Origin: CAYYIS01 sp964470965
GTDB taxonomy: Bacteria; JAAXHH01; JABIQT01
Assembly (NCBI GenBank): GCA_964470965.1
Contig: CAYYIS010000006.1
Location: forward strand, 62,001 to 126,000
Direction of reading: 5' to 3'
DNA length: 64,000 bases
A model generated the notes under the pieces. The model ran no database searches, was not told the origin of the DNA, and was given only the letters and a program-made list of their open reading frames with translations. Each line of letters opens with the position of its first letter. The stretch's first letter is position 1. Positions 43,614-52,179 of the stretch are shown in pieces. Made by a program: the position numbers and the translations under genes.

Positions 43614-44585
43614 TCAATCCCGGAGGTCCAGCCACTTGCATTCCTCTTCGGTCAATTCCAACTCTATGGAGCGCCGACAGGAATCCAGCTCTTCCACCGT
43701 TCGAGGACCCACGACAGGAATAATAGGAAATGGACGGTGCGTCAGCCAAGCCAGGCCTATCTCCATAGCTGTGTAGCCGCCTTTTTGAGCGCCCAGTTCC
43801 TCTGCCCGCCGGAGGCGCTCGAAGTTTTCGTCCGTAGCGTATACCTTGAGCATGCGGCTGTTGAACGTAGGCGTCTTGGGGTCGGCTAGCGCCCGATTTT
43901 CCAGCATCTCACGTGTCCAGGCACCGGTGAAAAAACCTCTGGCCTGGGATGACCAGGGCAGCAGGGGGATCCCCGTGTCCCGATGCCACTGCTCACCGAT
44001 GGGGTCCGCCTGCACCAACCCGGCATAAAACGCGGCGGCGGGACGGGCCAGGCTGAGGGTATTGCTCACCACCGCGAAACCGGCCAGTCCCTGTTGTTCC
44101 GCCCAGGCGTTGGCCTCGATGACACGGCGATACTCCCAGTTGGAAGCGCCTAGTGCCCGCACGTGTCCATCGGCGAGTGCCTCGTGTAACGGCTCCAGGA
44201 TCGTCCACACCGGCATCTCCTGATTATCCCGATGCAGGATATAGAGGTCGACAACATCCGTGTTCAGCGTCTCCCGGGTGGCCTCTAACTCCTCACGGAC
44301 AGACGCCGCAAAGTTCTTTTCCGGGAGCTTCAGCTGGGGACCGTGCCCGCATTTGGAAATTAACACTAGCCGCTTGCGAATTTCCTGCCGACCCGCAATC
44401 CATCGCCCGAGCACATCTTCACTCTGCCCGTACGTCCGCGCACTATCGATGACCGTCCCGCCTGAGGCCATAAACGCATCCAGCACCCCAAAATGTAACT
44501 CGGCCGTCTCCAGCCGATAAAACGCCGTCCCAAGCGCGATGGGTGATATCGGTTTGTCGATACCGTGGATAGAGGTTGGTGTCAT
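43614..44585 (-). CDS. aldo/keto reductase
   Basis: NADPH-dependent TIM-barrel oxidoreductase, 323 residues. The catalytic tetrad is complete: Asp47 (VIDSAR), Tyr52 (TYG), Lys78 (LISKCG) and His118 (LYILHRDN). A C-terminal PVVGPRTVEEL segment binds the cofactor phosphate. It is the second gene of the minus-strand operon, 49 bases after the isomerase. The pairing with a TIM-barrel sugar isomerase and oxygenase points to sugar or inositol-like substrates. Confidence 0.92.
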   Translation of the reverse strand: MTPTSIHGIDKPISPIALGTAFYRLETAELHFGVLDAFMASGGTVIDSARTYGQSEDVLGRWIAGRQEIRKRLVLISKCGHGPQLKLPEKNFAASVREELEATRETLNTDVVDLYILHRDNQEMPVWTILEPLHEALADGHVRALGASNWEYRRVIEANAWAEQQGLAGFAVVSNTLSLARPAAAFYAGLVQADPIGEQWHRDTGIPLLPWSSQARGFFTGAWTREMLENRALADPKTPTFNSRMLKVYATDENFERLRRAEELGAQKGGYTAMEIGLAWLTHRPFPIIPVVGPRTVEELDSCRRSIELELTEEECKWLDLRD

Positions 44586-44634
44586 GGTGTCTCCTGGCAG
44601 AAATTTTCGATATATTTATGCTCCCGTTTGATCA

Positions 44635-45456
44635 TTAAATAACCGTCAACTTCATAAACTCTTTCAACATTTCAAGATCCCGCTGTGCCGTCTTGACCGG
44701 CATTTCCTTTGCATCCTGCCCCAGACATTCGACCGTCAGGTAACCGGTGTAACCGCTTGCGTGGATGAGCCTCATGACCTCGTTATAGTCAGTCCAACCC
44801 GTGTCGAGCGGTTTGAAATGCCAGACGTCGCCATCGCCGATAGTACCGTTCTTCACATGGGCGTTTAACATGCGAGGGACCAACGCATCGAAGACTTCGG
44901 ACATGGTCTCCCCCGCGAACCTCATGTTGGAGAAATCGATGGTGAGTCCCAATGTTTCACTAGGCGCCATGTCCAGCAAACGCAGTGTTCCGGCCAGCGT
45001 GTCGGTGAGCTGTCGCATATGCGTTTCACACGCCAGTTTCACTCCGGTGTCCGCCGCCACCGGTACGAGACGGTCCAGGGCTTGTCGTAAACTGTCCCAT
45101 TGGGCTTCGGTCGCTGCCGCCGAACCCGGTTCTCCGGGGGTGATTTTGACAATTTGAGTTCCGAACAGAGGCGCCTGCCGGATTTGCCGCTCCGCCGCTT
45201 TGATCTCATCTTCGAGCGTATCCGGGTCCGTAAAGCTGCTGAACAGCGACAGAGCAGACACCGTTAGCTCGCTCTGCCGGATAGCCTCCACCACACGTTC
45301 GGGCTCTTTTTGCGCTGTGTGCGGATCGAAGTGAGGTGCCCTGCAGGCCAGTTCGATAGCCACGTAACCGGCCTTAGCCGTAGCCGCAATCATGTCGTAC
45401 AAAGGCAACGCGAAAAGGCTCTGGCTGAAGAGAGAAATGGGATTAGACAGGGCCAT
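44635..45456 (-). CDS. sugar phosphate isomerase/epimerase-like TIM-barrel protein
   Basis: AP-endonuclease-2/xylose-isomerase-like TIM barrel of 273 residues, as in IolE/IolI and hydroxypyruvate isomerases. Metal-ligand regions can be seen in KLACETHM (Glu), TIDFSN (Asp), AHVKNG (His) and YLTVECLG (Glu). The frame continues upstream to 45663, but that 69-residue extension contains no homologous pattern. The ATG at 45456 begins exactly at the barrel start (MALSNPISLFSQSLF), so I use it. It is the first gene of the minus-strand catabolic operon and diverges from a second dioxygenase gene. Confidence 0.88.
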   Translation of the reverse strand: MALSNPISLFSQSLFALPLYDMIAATAKAGYVAIELACRAPHFDPHTAQKEPERVVEAIRQSELTVSALSLFSSFTDPDTLEDEIKAAERQIRQAPLFGTQIVKITPGEPGSAAATEAQWDSLRQALDRLVPVAADTGVKLACETHMRQLTDTLAGTLRLLDMAPSETLGLTIDFSNMRFAGETMSEVFDALVPRMLNAHVKNGTIGDGDVWHFKPLDTGWTDYNEVMRLIHASGYTGYLTVECLGQDAKEMPVKTAQRDLEMLKEFMKLTVI

Positions 45457-45743
45457 TATTGCACCTGATCGGTCTGTACCAAAATTAGTTTTTGGAGGCA
45501 GAATCACCATAGGATTACGGAACGGCTCGAAGCCGCGTACACTATCGGTACGTTTCAGACGTACCGATGGATTCAACAAAGCAAAGATAATGCAACCGTC
45601 GAGAACATCAAGACACATAGTCATGGCGGTCCAAAAAAACACTTGGCAATACATCAATTTCACATAGATTTCCGTAAGCGTTTTTTAAATCCTGTGTATT
45701 TTGAAATCCAAACTGGATTCCTATCATTTCAACGGAGTTTTTT

Positions 45744-46604
45744 ATGCTGACCGAAGCACAGATCGCCGAGTTCCTACACAATGGCTTTCTCAACGGCGGC
45801 CGTATTCTCACTGATGACCAGATCCAGGAGTTGAAAGACGAGTTGGAAGACCTCCTGAAACGGGGACCGGATGACTTTGCCGAAGACGAACCGAAGCCGG
45901 TGCTGTTCCACAACATGACACGGGATCGGGACCCTGGTAAGTGTGTCTGGCAGATCGTAAACATCTGGCAGGTCTGTTCAGGATACAAGCGCCTGATCTT
46001 TCACCCGTTGATCGTGGATGCCATCAGCCGCCTCACTGATGCAACCGACCTGATGGTATGGCATGATCAAATCCAGCATAAGCCGGCTGGCTACGGCGGC
46101 GCTACGCGCTGGCATCAGGACGCGCCCCTGTGGCCGATCATACGGCCCATGACGCCGGTGTCCGCGTGGGTGGCGCTGGACGATGCATTGGAGGAAAATG
46201 GCTGTATGTGGATGGTGCCTGGTAGTCATAAGTGGGGAAACCAGATTGAGTTTCTAAAGACTCAGCACGCCCTCGATCAGGTTGAAGATTTTGGGAATAT
46301 CGAGGGCTTTACCCCGCCGGAACACGCTGAGGTCCAAACCGTAGAACCCCGACCGTGGCCGGTGAAAGCGGGCGAGGTGTCGTTCCACCACTCTCTCACC
46401 TGGCACGGTTCACCGTTCAACCACTCCGATAGACCCCGCCGTGCCATCGCGGTGCACTACATGACCGGTGAATCCCGGTATGTGGCCAGTGGACGGCATG
46501 TCATGCAGGAGTTTGTACATATCGAAGATAACGAACTGATGAGTAACGCCGGTGATCACTTTCCGTTCGTCTACCGCAACGGGGAACCAGCGTCAATGAA
46601 TTAG
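45744..46604 (+). CDS. phytanoyl-CoA dioxygenase family protein (second copy)
   Basis: Fe(II)/2-oxoglutarate dioxygenase of 286 residues. The metal site is His124 and Asp126 (RWHQDAPLW) and His221 (SLTWHGSP), with the 2-oxoglutarate Arg in RPRRAIAVHYM. Its core motif spacing (WHQD, then AWVALDD and ENGCxW) parallels the PhyH protein at 42779, so the two are paralogues, though clearly diverged. The ATG follows ACGGAG. A Gfo/Idh/MocA gene starts 31 bases after its stop. Confidence 0.92.
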   Translation: MLTEAQIAEFLHNGFLNGGRILTDDQIQELKDELEDLLKRGPDDFAEDEPKPVLFHNMTRDRDPGKCVWQIVNIWQVCSGYKRLIFHPLIVDAISRLTDATDLMVWHDQIQHKPAGYGGATRWHQDAPLWPIIRPMTPVSAWVALDDALEENGCMWMVPGSHKWGNQIEFLKTQHALDQVEDFGNIEGFTPPEHAEVQTVEPRPWPVKAGEVSFHHSLTWHGSPFNHSDRPRRAIAVHYMTGESRYVASGRHVMQEFVHIEDNELMSNAGDHFPFVYRNGEPASMN

Positions 46605-46635
46605 GTCGTGTTTTGAGTAATCTTAAGGAGTGACC

Positions 46636-47796
46636 ATGGACATTGTCCGAATAGGTGTTATCGGCGTAGGCGGTATGGGTAGCAACCACGTGGGATATCT
46701 TTCCCGGGGTGACGTACCGGGCGCGCAGCTGACCGCCATCTGTGACGCCAGTCCGAATCAACTGGAACATGCGCGGACGAAAGTAGGCGAAGACGTTCAG
46801 GCGTTCGAAAACGCGGATGCGCTGTTCCAGGCCAACGTGGTCGACGCGGTGATTATTGCCACGCCGCACTATTTCCATCCGCCGCTGGCCATCAAGGCAT
46901 TCGCCTACGACCTGCATGTGATGAGCGAGAAACCCGCAGGCGTTTACACCAAACACGTCAGAGAGATGAATGAGGCGGCCGAGAAAAGCGGTAAGGTATT
47001 CGGCCTGATGTTCAATCAGCGTACACTCGGCCAGCACCAGAAGCTCAAGGAACTGGTGGCGTCCGGAGAACTAGGTGAGCTGCGGCGTACCAACTACATT
47101 ATCACATCCTGGTTCCGAGCCCAGAGCTACTACGACTCGGGCGGATGGCGCGCCACCTGGTCCGGCGAGGGTGGCGGTGTGCTGGCCAATCAATGTCCGC
47201 ACAACCTAGATCTGTGGCAGTGGATCTGCGGCATGCCTAATCGTGTACGGGCATTCTGCGGATTCGGAAAATACCACGACATCGAAGTAGAAGACGATGT
47301 TACGGCCTATGTGGAATATGACAACGGCGCAACCGGAGTGTTCATCACCACCACCGGCGAAGCTCCGGGTACCACGAGGCTGGAAATCACCGGTGACAAC
47401 GGTAAACTGGTCATGGAAGACGGAGGCATTACATTCTGGCGTAACCGCACGCCGGCAGATCGGTTCAAACGGGAATGGAAGGGCGGATTCGGAAGTCCGG
47501 AAACCTGGAAATGCGAGATACCATTCCAAAGCGGTGGCGAGGAGCATGTGGGTATCACGAAGGACTGGGTCAACGCCATCCTCACCGGCGAGCCACTGCT
47601 GGCGCCGGGCGTCGAAGGCATTAACGGCGTCCAACTCTCCAACGCCATGCTCCTCTCGGCTTGGACCGACAACTGGGTCGACATTCCGGTGAATGAAGAC
47701 CTGTACTACGAACACCTGCAGGACCGCATCAAGAATTCGACTGTAAAAAAGGATGAGAGCCGGGCAACGACTATGGATGTAGACGGGACGTTTTGA
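46636..47796 (+). CDS. Gfo/Idh/MocA family oxidoreductase
   Basis: NAD(P)-dependent sugar or inositol dehydrogenase-like enzyme, 386 residues. The N-terminal Rossmann fold has VGGMGSNH, and the catalytic-lysine motif MSEKPAG follows. The C-terminal domain has the GGxxxxQCPHNLDLWQWICG motif with the active-site His. An in-frame GTG six bases earlier is less likely because AAGGAG lies five bases before the ATG at 46636. It is cotranscribed with the dioxygenase gene upstream. The substrate is unknown. Confidence 0.93.
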   Translation: MDIVRIGVIGVGGMGSNHVGYLSRGDVPGAQLTAICDASPNQLEHARTKVGEDVQAFENADALFQANVVDAVIIATPHYFHPPLAIKAFAYDLHVMSEKPAGVYTKHVREMNEAAEKSGKVFGLMFNQRTLGQHQKLKELVASGELGELRRTNYIITSWFRAQSYYDSGGWRATWSGEGGGVLANQCPHNLDLWQWICGMPNRVRAFCGFGKYHDIEVEDDVTAYVEYDNGATGVFITTTGEAPGTTRLEITGDNGKLVMEDGGITFWRNRTPADRFKREWKGGFGSPETWKCEIPFQSGGEEHVGITKDWVNAILTGEPLLAPGVEGINGVQLSNAMLLSAWTDNWVDIPVNEDLYYEHLQDRIKNSTVKKDESRATTMDVDGTF

Positions 47797-48058
47797 GATG
47801 ATATTAAAGTCAAATAATATGCTTAAATAAATGCAGCCTGCGCCCCGTGAGAACGGCGGTGCTGATGGTCCAGAATGCCTCGCCGGTTTGCCTTCATCTA
47901 TCAGGTCTTCTGCTTAATCGGCGGGCTCGTCGTCCAGGCACAAAAATGGAGGTAGTCCGTCCCCGATACCTGACTGCCGTCCGTATTATTCTCCTGAAAC
48001 TTCTTCTGGTTTGCTCACAGCTTGATGAGTTTATCCACTGCATCGTGATGATCGATAC

Positions 48059-49435
48059 TCACATCACCCAAGGATCCGCGGTTCGTTCCAGCCACCCATG
48101 AAGCACCTGCTTTAGTTCCAGTACCACTTCCGGTTGTTCGTCGGCTACATTCCTGAGTTGATAGGGGTCTTCCCGGTTATCATGAAGGATGTACTGATCC
48201 GAATGACCCTTCTCCCTCCGGATAACAAACGTAAACCGGTGCGTCTTGACGCCGCGGAGGCCGCCTTCGGGGTATTCCGGACCCGTCTCCAGGTACAGTG
48301 CCGACGCCGGACGGTCGACATCATGTCCCAGGAAGGCGCCGGATAGGTCAGTGCCCTGAACCGTATCCGGAATCCAATCTCCCATCCCCATCATGGAAAG
48401 CAGGGTGGGCATCAGATCCGGTGTGCTCAGCAACAGGTCGTCCGTTCCGGGAGCAATGTGTCCGGGCCAGCGAATCAGGAACGGCACCAGTAAGGATTCA
48501 TCGTACCAGATGGATTTACCGTACCTCCCCTGGCTCCCCATCATTTCCCCGTGATCCGATGTGAACACTACGATAGTGTCGTCTTTGAGACCTTCTTCAT
48601 CCAAGCATCGCATCAACCGGCCGAACTGGTCGTCCACACCGGTGACCGCAGCGAAGTAATTCTTACCGTGTTCATGCGCCACTTTTCCGCCGTGTTCTCC
48701 GTCGAAGTCAACGTTCGGTCGCGTCAACAGGTCCTCGCTGGTGGCATCACCGTACTTTTCCACATATTCCTTGGGCACCTGCTCGAACGGCATATGGGGC
48801 GGGTTGTGGGAAACAATCAGCGCGAATGGTCTATCCGGGTCCCGATGCCGACCTTCACGATTGCGGATGTAATCCAGTGCCACATCCGTCTCGTGTTTGA
48901 CCGACCATTCCTCCACGTCGCACCGTTCCCTTATGGTGGCGCCGGTAGGCCAATAATGAGGATTGAAGTGCCGGTCGCAGCATCCGTAGGAGTACCAGAA
49001 ATCGATGCCGTGCCTCCGATCAGGTGTGGTGAACGAATCCCACACGATGCCGTCCTCCCTTGGGCCTTCCGTGAAATGGTGCTGCTCCGAGGGTGGATCC
49101 AGATGCCATTTACCGATGTAGCCCTGACTGTATCCGTTATCGTGGAGGACATCCGTCAGGCACCGGTCGGTTGCTCTGAGATGGTTCTGATACTGCACCG
49201 TATTGGAATTGCAGTTGGTCAGCACCCCGTTCGAATGCGGGTACATGCCGGTGAGCAGCATGGCGCGGTACGGGCTGCACACCGGCCGATTGCTGACCGC
49301 ATGCGTCAGCGCAATACCCTCCTTTGCGAACGCATCCAGATTCGGCGTGATGACCGGATCCTGGCCCATGCAACCTACCGCATGCTGCCGCAGTTCATCA
49401 GGAAAAACGTAGAGGAGATTCGGCTGTAGAGACAT
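48059..49435 (-). CDS. sulfatase (type I, formylglycine-dependent)
   Basis: Sulfate-ester hydrolase of the arylsulfatase/N-sulfoglucosamine sulfohydrolase group, 458 residues. The maturation motif is Cys53-Ser-Pro-Tyr-Arg57, where Cys53 would be converted to formylglycine. Further motifs are GKWHLDP (Lys and His) and FTSDHGEMMGSQG (metal-binding Asp and His). No signal peptide is visible, so it may act in the cytoplasm after uptake of the substrate. It stands convergent with the oxidoreductase operon and completes the catabolic island. A sulfatase-maturating enzyme is not in this window. Confidence 0.93.
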   Translation of the reverse strand: MSLQPNLLYVFPDELRQHAVGCMGQDPVITPNLDAFAKEGIALTHAVSNRPVCSPYRAMLLTGMYPHSNGVLTNCNSNTVQYQNHLRATDRCLTDVLHDNGYSQGYIGKWHLDPPSEQHHFTEGPREDGIVWDSFTTPDRRHGIDFWYSYGCCDRHFNPHYWPTGATIRERCDVEEWSVKHETDVALDYIRNREGRHRDPDRPFALIVSHNPPHMPFEQVPKEYVEKYGDATSEDLLTRPNVDFDGEHGGKVAHEHGKNYFAAVTGVDDQFGRLMRCLDEEGLKDDTIVVFTSDHGEMMGSQGRYGKSIWYDESLLVPFLIRWPGHIAPGTDDLLLSTPDLMPTLLSMMGMGDWIPDTVQGTDLSGAFLGHDVDRPASALYLETGPEYPEGGLRGVKTHRFTFVIRREKGHSDQYILHDNREDPYQLRNVADEQPEVVLELKQVLHGWLERTADPWVM

Positions 49436-49603
49436 GAGGGAACTCCGTTGCTATGCGTATTCTTCCTACTCGAATATACCAGAACTAACACCACCAATCT
49501 AATCCCTGCAAAGGCATTCTGTCAAGAAACAGGAACCTTTATCCCTGCGAACGTATTTAATCAAATAATCATACTAATGTTACTTTGATTATTCAAATAC
49601 AAC

Positions 49604-49632
49604 TTGCCTTCCAGCGTTCGGACGAATATATA
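49604..49632 (+). promoter_or_regulatory. candidate promoter of the lipoprotein/permease operon
   Basis: TTGCCT (49604-49609) and TATATA (49627-49632) are 17 bases apart, about 115 bases before the lipoprotein ATG. Confidence 0.42.
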
Positions 49633-49680
49633 TGAGTAATTATTCGCACCAATAATGACAGACTATCCGACAATTACAAA

Positions 49681-49697
49681 AAGTGACGGTGTCACTT
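49681..49697 (+). promoter_or_regulatory. short palindrome, possible operator
   Basis: AAGTGAC-GGT-GTCACTT has perfect 7-base arms and lies between the predicted transcription start and the lipoprotein ATG at 49746. It is too short and lacks a T run to be a terminator, so an operator for a dimeric regulator is plausible. Confidence 0.4.
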
Positions 49698-49745
49698 GAA
49701 AACTTTAGCTTTGCGGCATTTTGAAATTGTTATGAGGAGACCGGC

Positions 49746-52136
49746 ATGAAGCTCCGCTATCTCGTATGCATCACCCTTGCAATATCGCTTACAGGTTGCG
49801 CAGCGTATTCGGAACTGAAACCCAAGCCTCCCATCGCCTCTATTGAAGGCGATTATATAGAATTAACGAAGGCTAGGAGCGAGGACAAGATCGAGCAGTT
49901 CGAGCTGAAGGCGGAGAAACAGTATTACGTCCGTTTTCCGGCCGCGGCGGCCAGCAATTTCTATCTGGTGCTGCGTAACAACCGGCAGGCGCTAATGAAT
50001 ACCTACCTGTCCGCTACGAAGCCGAAAAACAACGGGACTGACGACAGGATACGCGACATGGGCGGAGGCCAGGCCGGAATCAACGCTTATGCCATCCCGC
50101 CTACCACTCAATACTATTACTGGGTTGTGGAAACGGTCAGCCAGGATCTGACTTTGACGCTTGACTACCGGTATGTGCCTATCTGGCGTTACACTTTCGA
50201 AACCAAGAGGGACGAGTTACGCGATCGTTTGAGCGAGAACCGCATCGACCGCACCAACTACGAACGTTTGGGCGGCGCCTTCCATTTTGGTACCGATTAC
50301 GACTACACCGGTACACTGAACCTTATCGCCGGTGCGAACGGTAATGTTCAGACGTTAAATGATGAATTGCAGGACCTGGAAAACATATTCCCGATCGACA
50401 TACTGAATTCCGAGGACCGGGCCTTCCTCGATTATCTGGATCTCAAGGACCACATCGAAGACGAGCTGAAATTCCAGGACAACTACCAGAAGATTCTGAA
50501 CATCTTCCAGACGGAATCCGCCTCCCGTGGCAACATGCAGGCATTCCTGAACGCAGCACCCGATTTCGCATCCTTTCTCGGTCAGATGGGTCGATTTCCG
50601 GAAGGCACCATACGGGAAGGCCAAGCTGTAATAGGTGGCCGGATGACCGGGGTGGTGCCGTACCTGGAGCAGCAGATTGCCGTTAAGGAAGACATCAATC
50701 CCGTCGCATTTACTTTCGATCTGGGCAGCGTCAACGGCTTGTACCGTGCTACGGGGCAGGGCGTGCCCGGTCGTTTTCTGGCCATCGTTGACTTTATCGA
50801 AAAATTCAACCTTGAGGCGGAACGCATCGCCCCGGCCCTCGACAGGCTGGCTCAGGCGCAGACATACGCTAATGCCGAGCATACCTGGCCGTCTAACAAT
50901 CATTACATTGAAGCGCGGGGACACTTGGTGGAACTGGACAGATTGATGCCCAATGCAAATGCTGTTTCTTTCAGCGACTACGACCACTTCCGCTGCGTGA
51001 TGCGGCTCAATGAAGAACTGGAACGCATCGGCAACCAGAAGACGCGTTTGAATCGTGATTATAACGAAGCACAGAACGTCGTCAGGCAGGTCAACGTCCT
51101 GAGGCCGCAACGGGAATATCGGGCAATCGTTCGGCTGCTCGCCTCGCATCGGCGTCTCGGTTTCCTGATGCAGCAGTACAGTTCTGTCGATCAGCTTTCG
51201 CTGGAGCAACAGCAGACGGCGATCGAAGTGTCGTTGCAGGCCCGTGTCTTTCCGGAGGCAGAAATGCAAGTGAAAGAATTACATGAAGACGACGTATTCC
51301 TGAGGCCCAACAGCATCGCCGCCACGAAGCGTGCGACTGTAGATCGACTGGAAGGACGCCTTTCTTCCGCAGTAGAGCAGGAATCCAAAGAACGCGTGGA
51401 TGCCTTCGTCGAACAGAACAAGCTTACGATCGATCGAGTGGAAGACCTGTATCAGGACCCGGTTTTCAACCCGGTCTATAAACTCACCTTTACATCACGT
51501 CATGCTATAGATCTGGCACGGCGCAACGCGGCTCTCCAGGGTTACCTGGACAGTCTGAAGACCGAGGTGTTTCCAGCCGCGGCCATTCCCGAAATCTATC
51601 GCGAGTTCGTGCGCAACCTTGCAGACCTGGGTGTGGCGAAAGCCCGGGCGATCATCGTCCACGGAGCAATGTACAAAGGGACGGATCGGCGCATCAAAAA
51701 TCTGGTAGCCGAATGCGATCCCTACACACCCAAGTGGATCACCAAACCGGCAGAATACAGAAAAATCTATGTACTCCCTACCTCGACTAATCCCAACGGT
51801 GACAACCAGTACCTGCTCCGCCTGAACGTGCGTATTCCCACACAGGCTAAGTTCCCGGTGTTCGATGTGAACATCAAGCTGCCAGAGGGCGTCGCGGCCA
51901 ATGCGACCACCGAACAGTGGTACGACCTCATCTCACTGAACAAACAACCATTAAAACCCCAGGGCCGTTTTACAATCACTGCGCCCACTGCGGCGAACAA
52001 CTACGAAGCGCAGTTGACACCGGTACAGATGAAGGCCAACGAAAATAACATCCTGGAATTACAGTTTACACATCCGTCGTTCCAGGTATTCGAAGTCAGT
52101 GCCATGTCCCAACGACCGATTATGAGAAAAGACTGA
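49746..52136 (+). CDS. large lipoprotein, unknown function
   Basis: A 796-residue protein that starts with a lipoprotein signal; the lipobox SLTGC gives lipidated Cys18. Residues about 30-150 look beta-rich, the long middle (about 165-650) is mostly helical with charged heptad-like segments, and about 685-790 returns to beta-strands (YLLRLNVRIPTQAKFPVFDV). No known domain is evident. The N-terminal part contains the phrase LRNNRQALMNT; the secreted third gene of the operon has a similar LREGNNALMND, a weak but repeated pattern. It begins a tightly packed five-gene operon with a binding-protein relative and two ABC-type permeases. Its location on the outer surface or periplasmic face of a membrane is inferred. 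Confidence 0.8.
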   Translation: MKLRYLVCITLAISLTGCAAYSELKPKPPIASIEGDYIELTKARSEDKIEQFELKAEKQYYVRFPAAAASNFYLVLRNNRQALMNTYLSATKPKNNGTDDRIRDMGGGQAGINAYAIPPTTQYYYWVVETVSQDLTLTLDYRYVPIWRYTFETKRDELRDRLSENRIDRTNYERLGGAFHFGTDYDYTGTLNLIAGANGNVQTLNDELQDLENIFPIDILNSEDRAFLDYLDLKDHIEDELKFQDNYQKILNIFQTESASRGNMQAFLNAAPDFASFLGQMGRFPEGTIREGQAVIGGRMTGVVPYLEQQIAVKEDINPVAFTFDLGSVNGLYRATGQGVPGRFLAIVDFIEKFNLEAERIAPALDRLAQAQTYANAEHTWPSNNHYIEARGHLVELDRLMPNANAVSFSDYDHFRCVMRLNEELERIGNQKTRLNRDYNEAQNVVRQVNVLRPQREYRAIVRLLASHRRLGFLMQQYSSVDQLSLEQQQTAIEVSLQARVFPEAEMQVKELHEDDVFLRPNSIAATKRATVDRLEGRLSSAVEQESKERVDAFVEQNKLTIDRVEDLYQDPVFNPVYKLTFTSRHAIDLARRNAALQGYLDSLKTEVFPAAAIPEIYREFVRNLADLGVAKARAIIVHGAMYKGTDRRIKNLVAECDPYTPKWITKPAEYRKIYVLPTSTNPNGDNQYLLRLNVRIPTQAKFPVFDVNIKLPEGVAANATTEQWYDLISLNKQPLKPQGRFTITAPTAANNYEAQLTPVQMKANENNILELQFTHPSFQVFEVSAMSQRPIMRKD

Positions 52137-52179
52137 TAAGTGAATGGATCACCATTCACCAAAACCTGCCGAGGTCTCC

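Larger units (their letters stand above)
49436..49745. other. regulatory region of the lipoprotein/permease operon
   Basis: About 310 AT-rich bases between the divergent sulfatase and lipoprotein genes, without a gene. A promoter candidate and a short palindrome lie in it and are listed separately. Confidence 0.5.

Noticed and set aside
47847..48101. 84-codon forward frame after the Gfo/Idh/MocA gene
   Set aside because: Overlaps the end of the sulfatase gene, has no ribosome site and no recognisable sequence.
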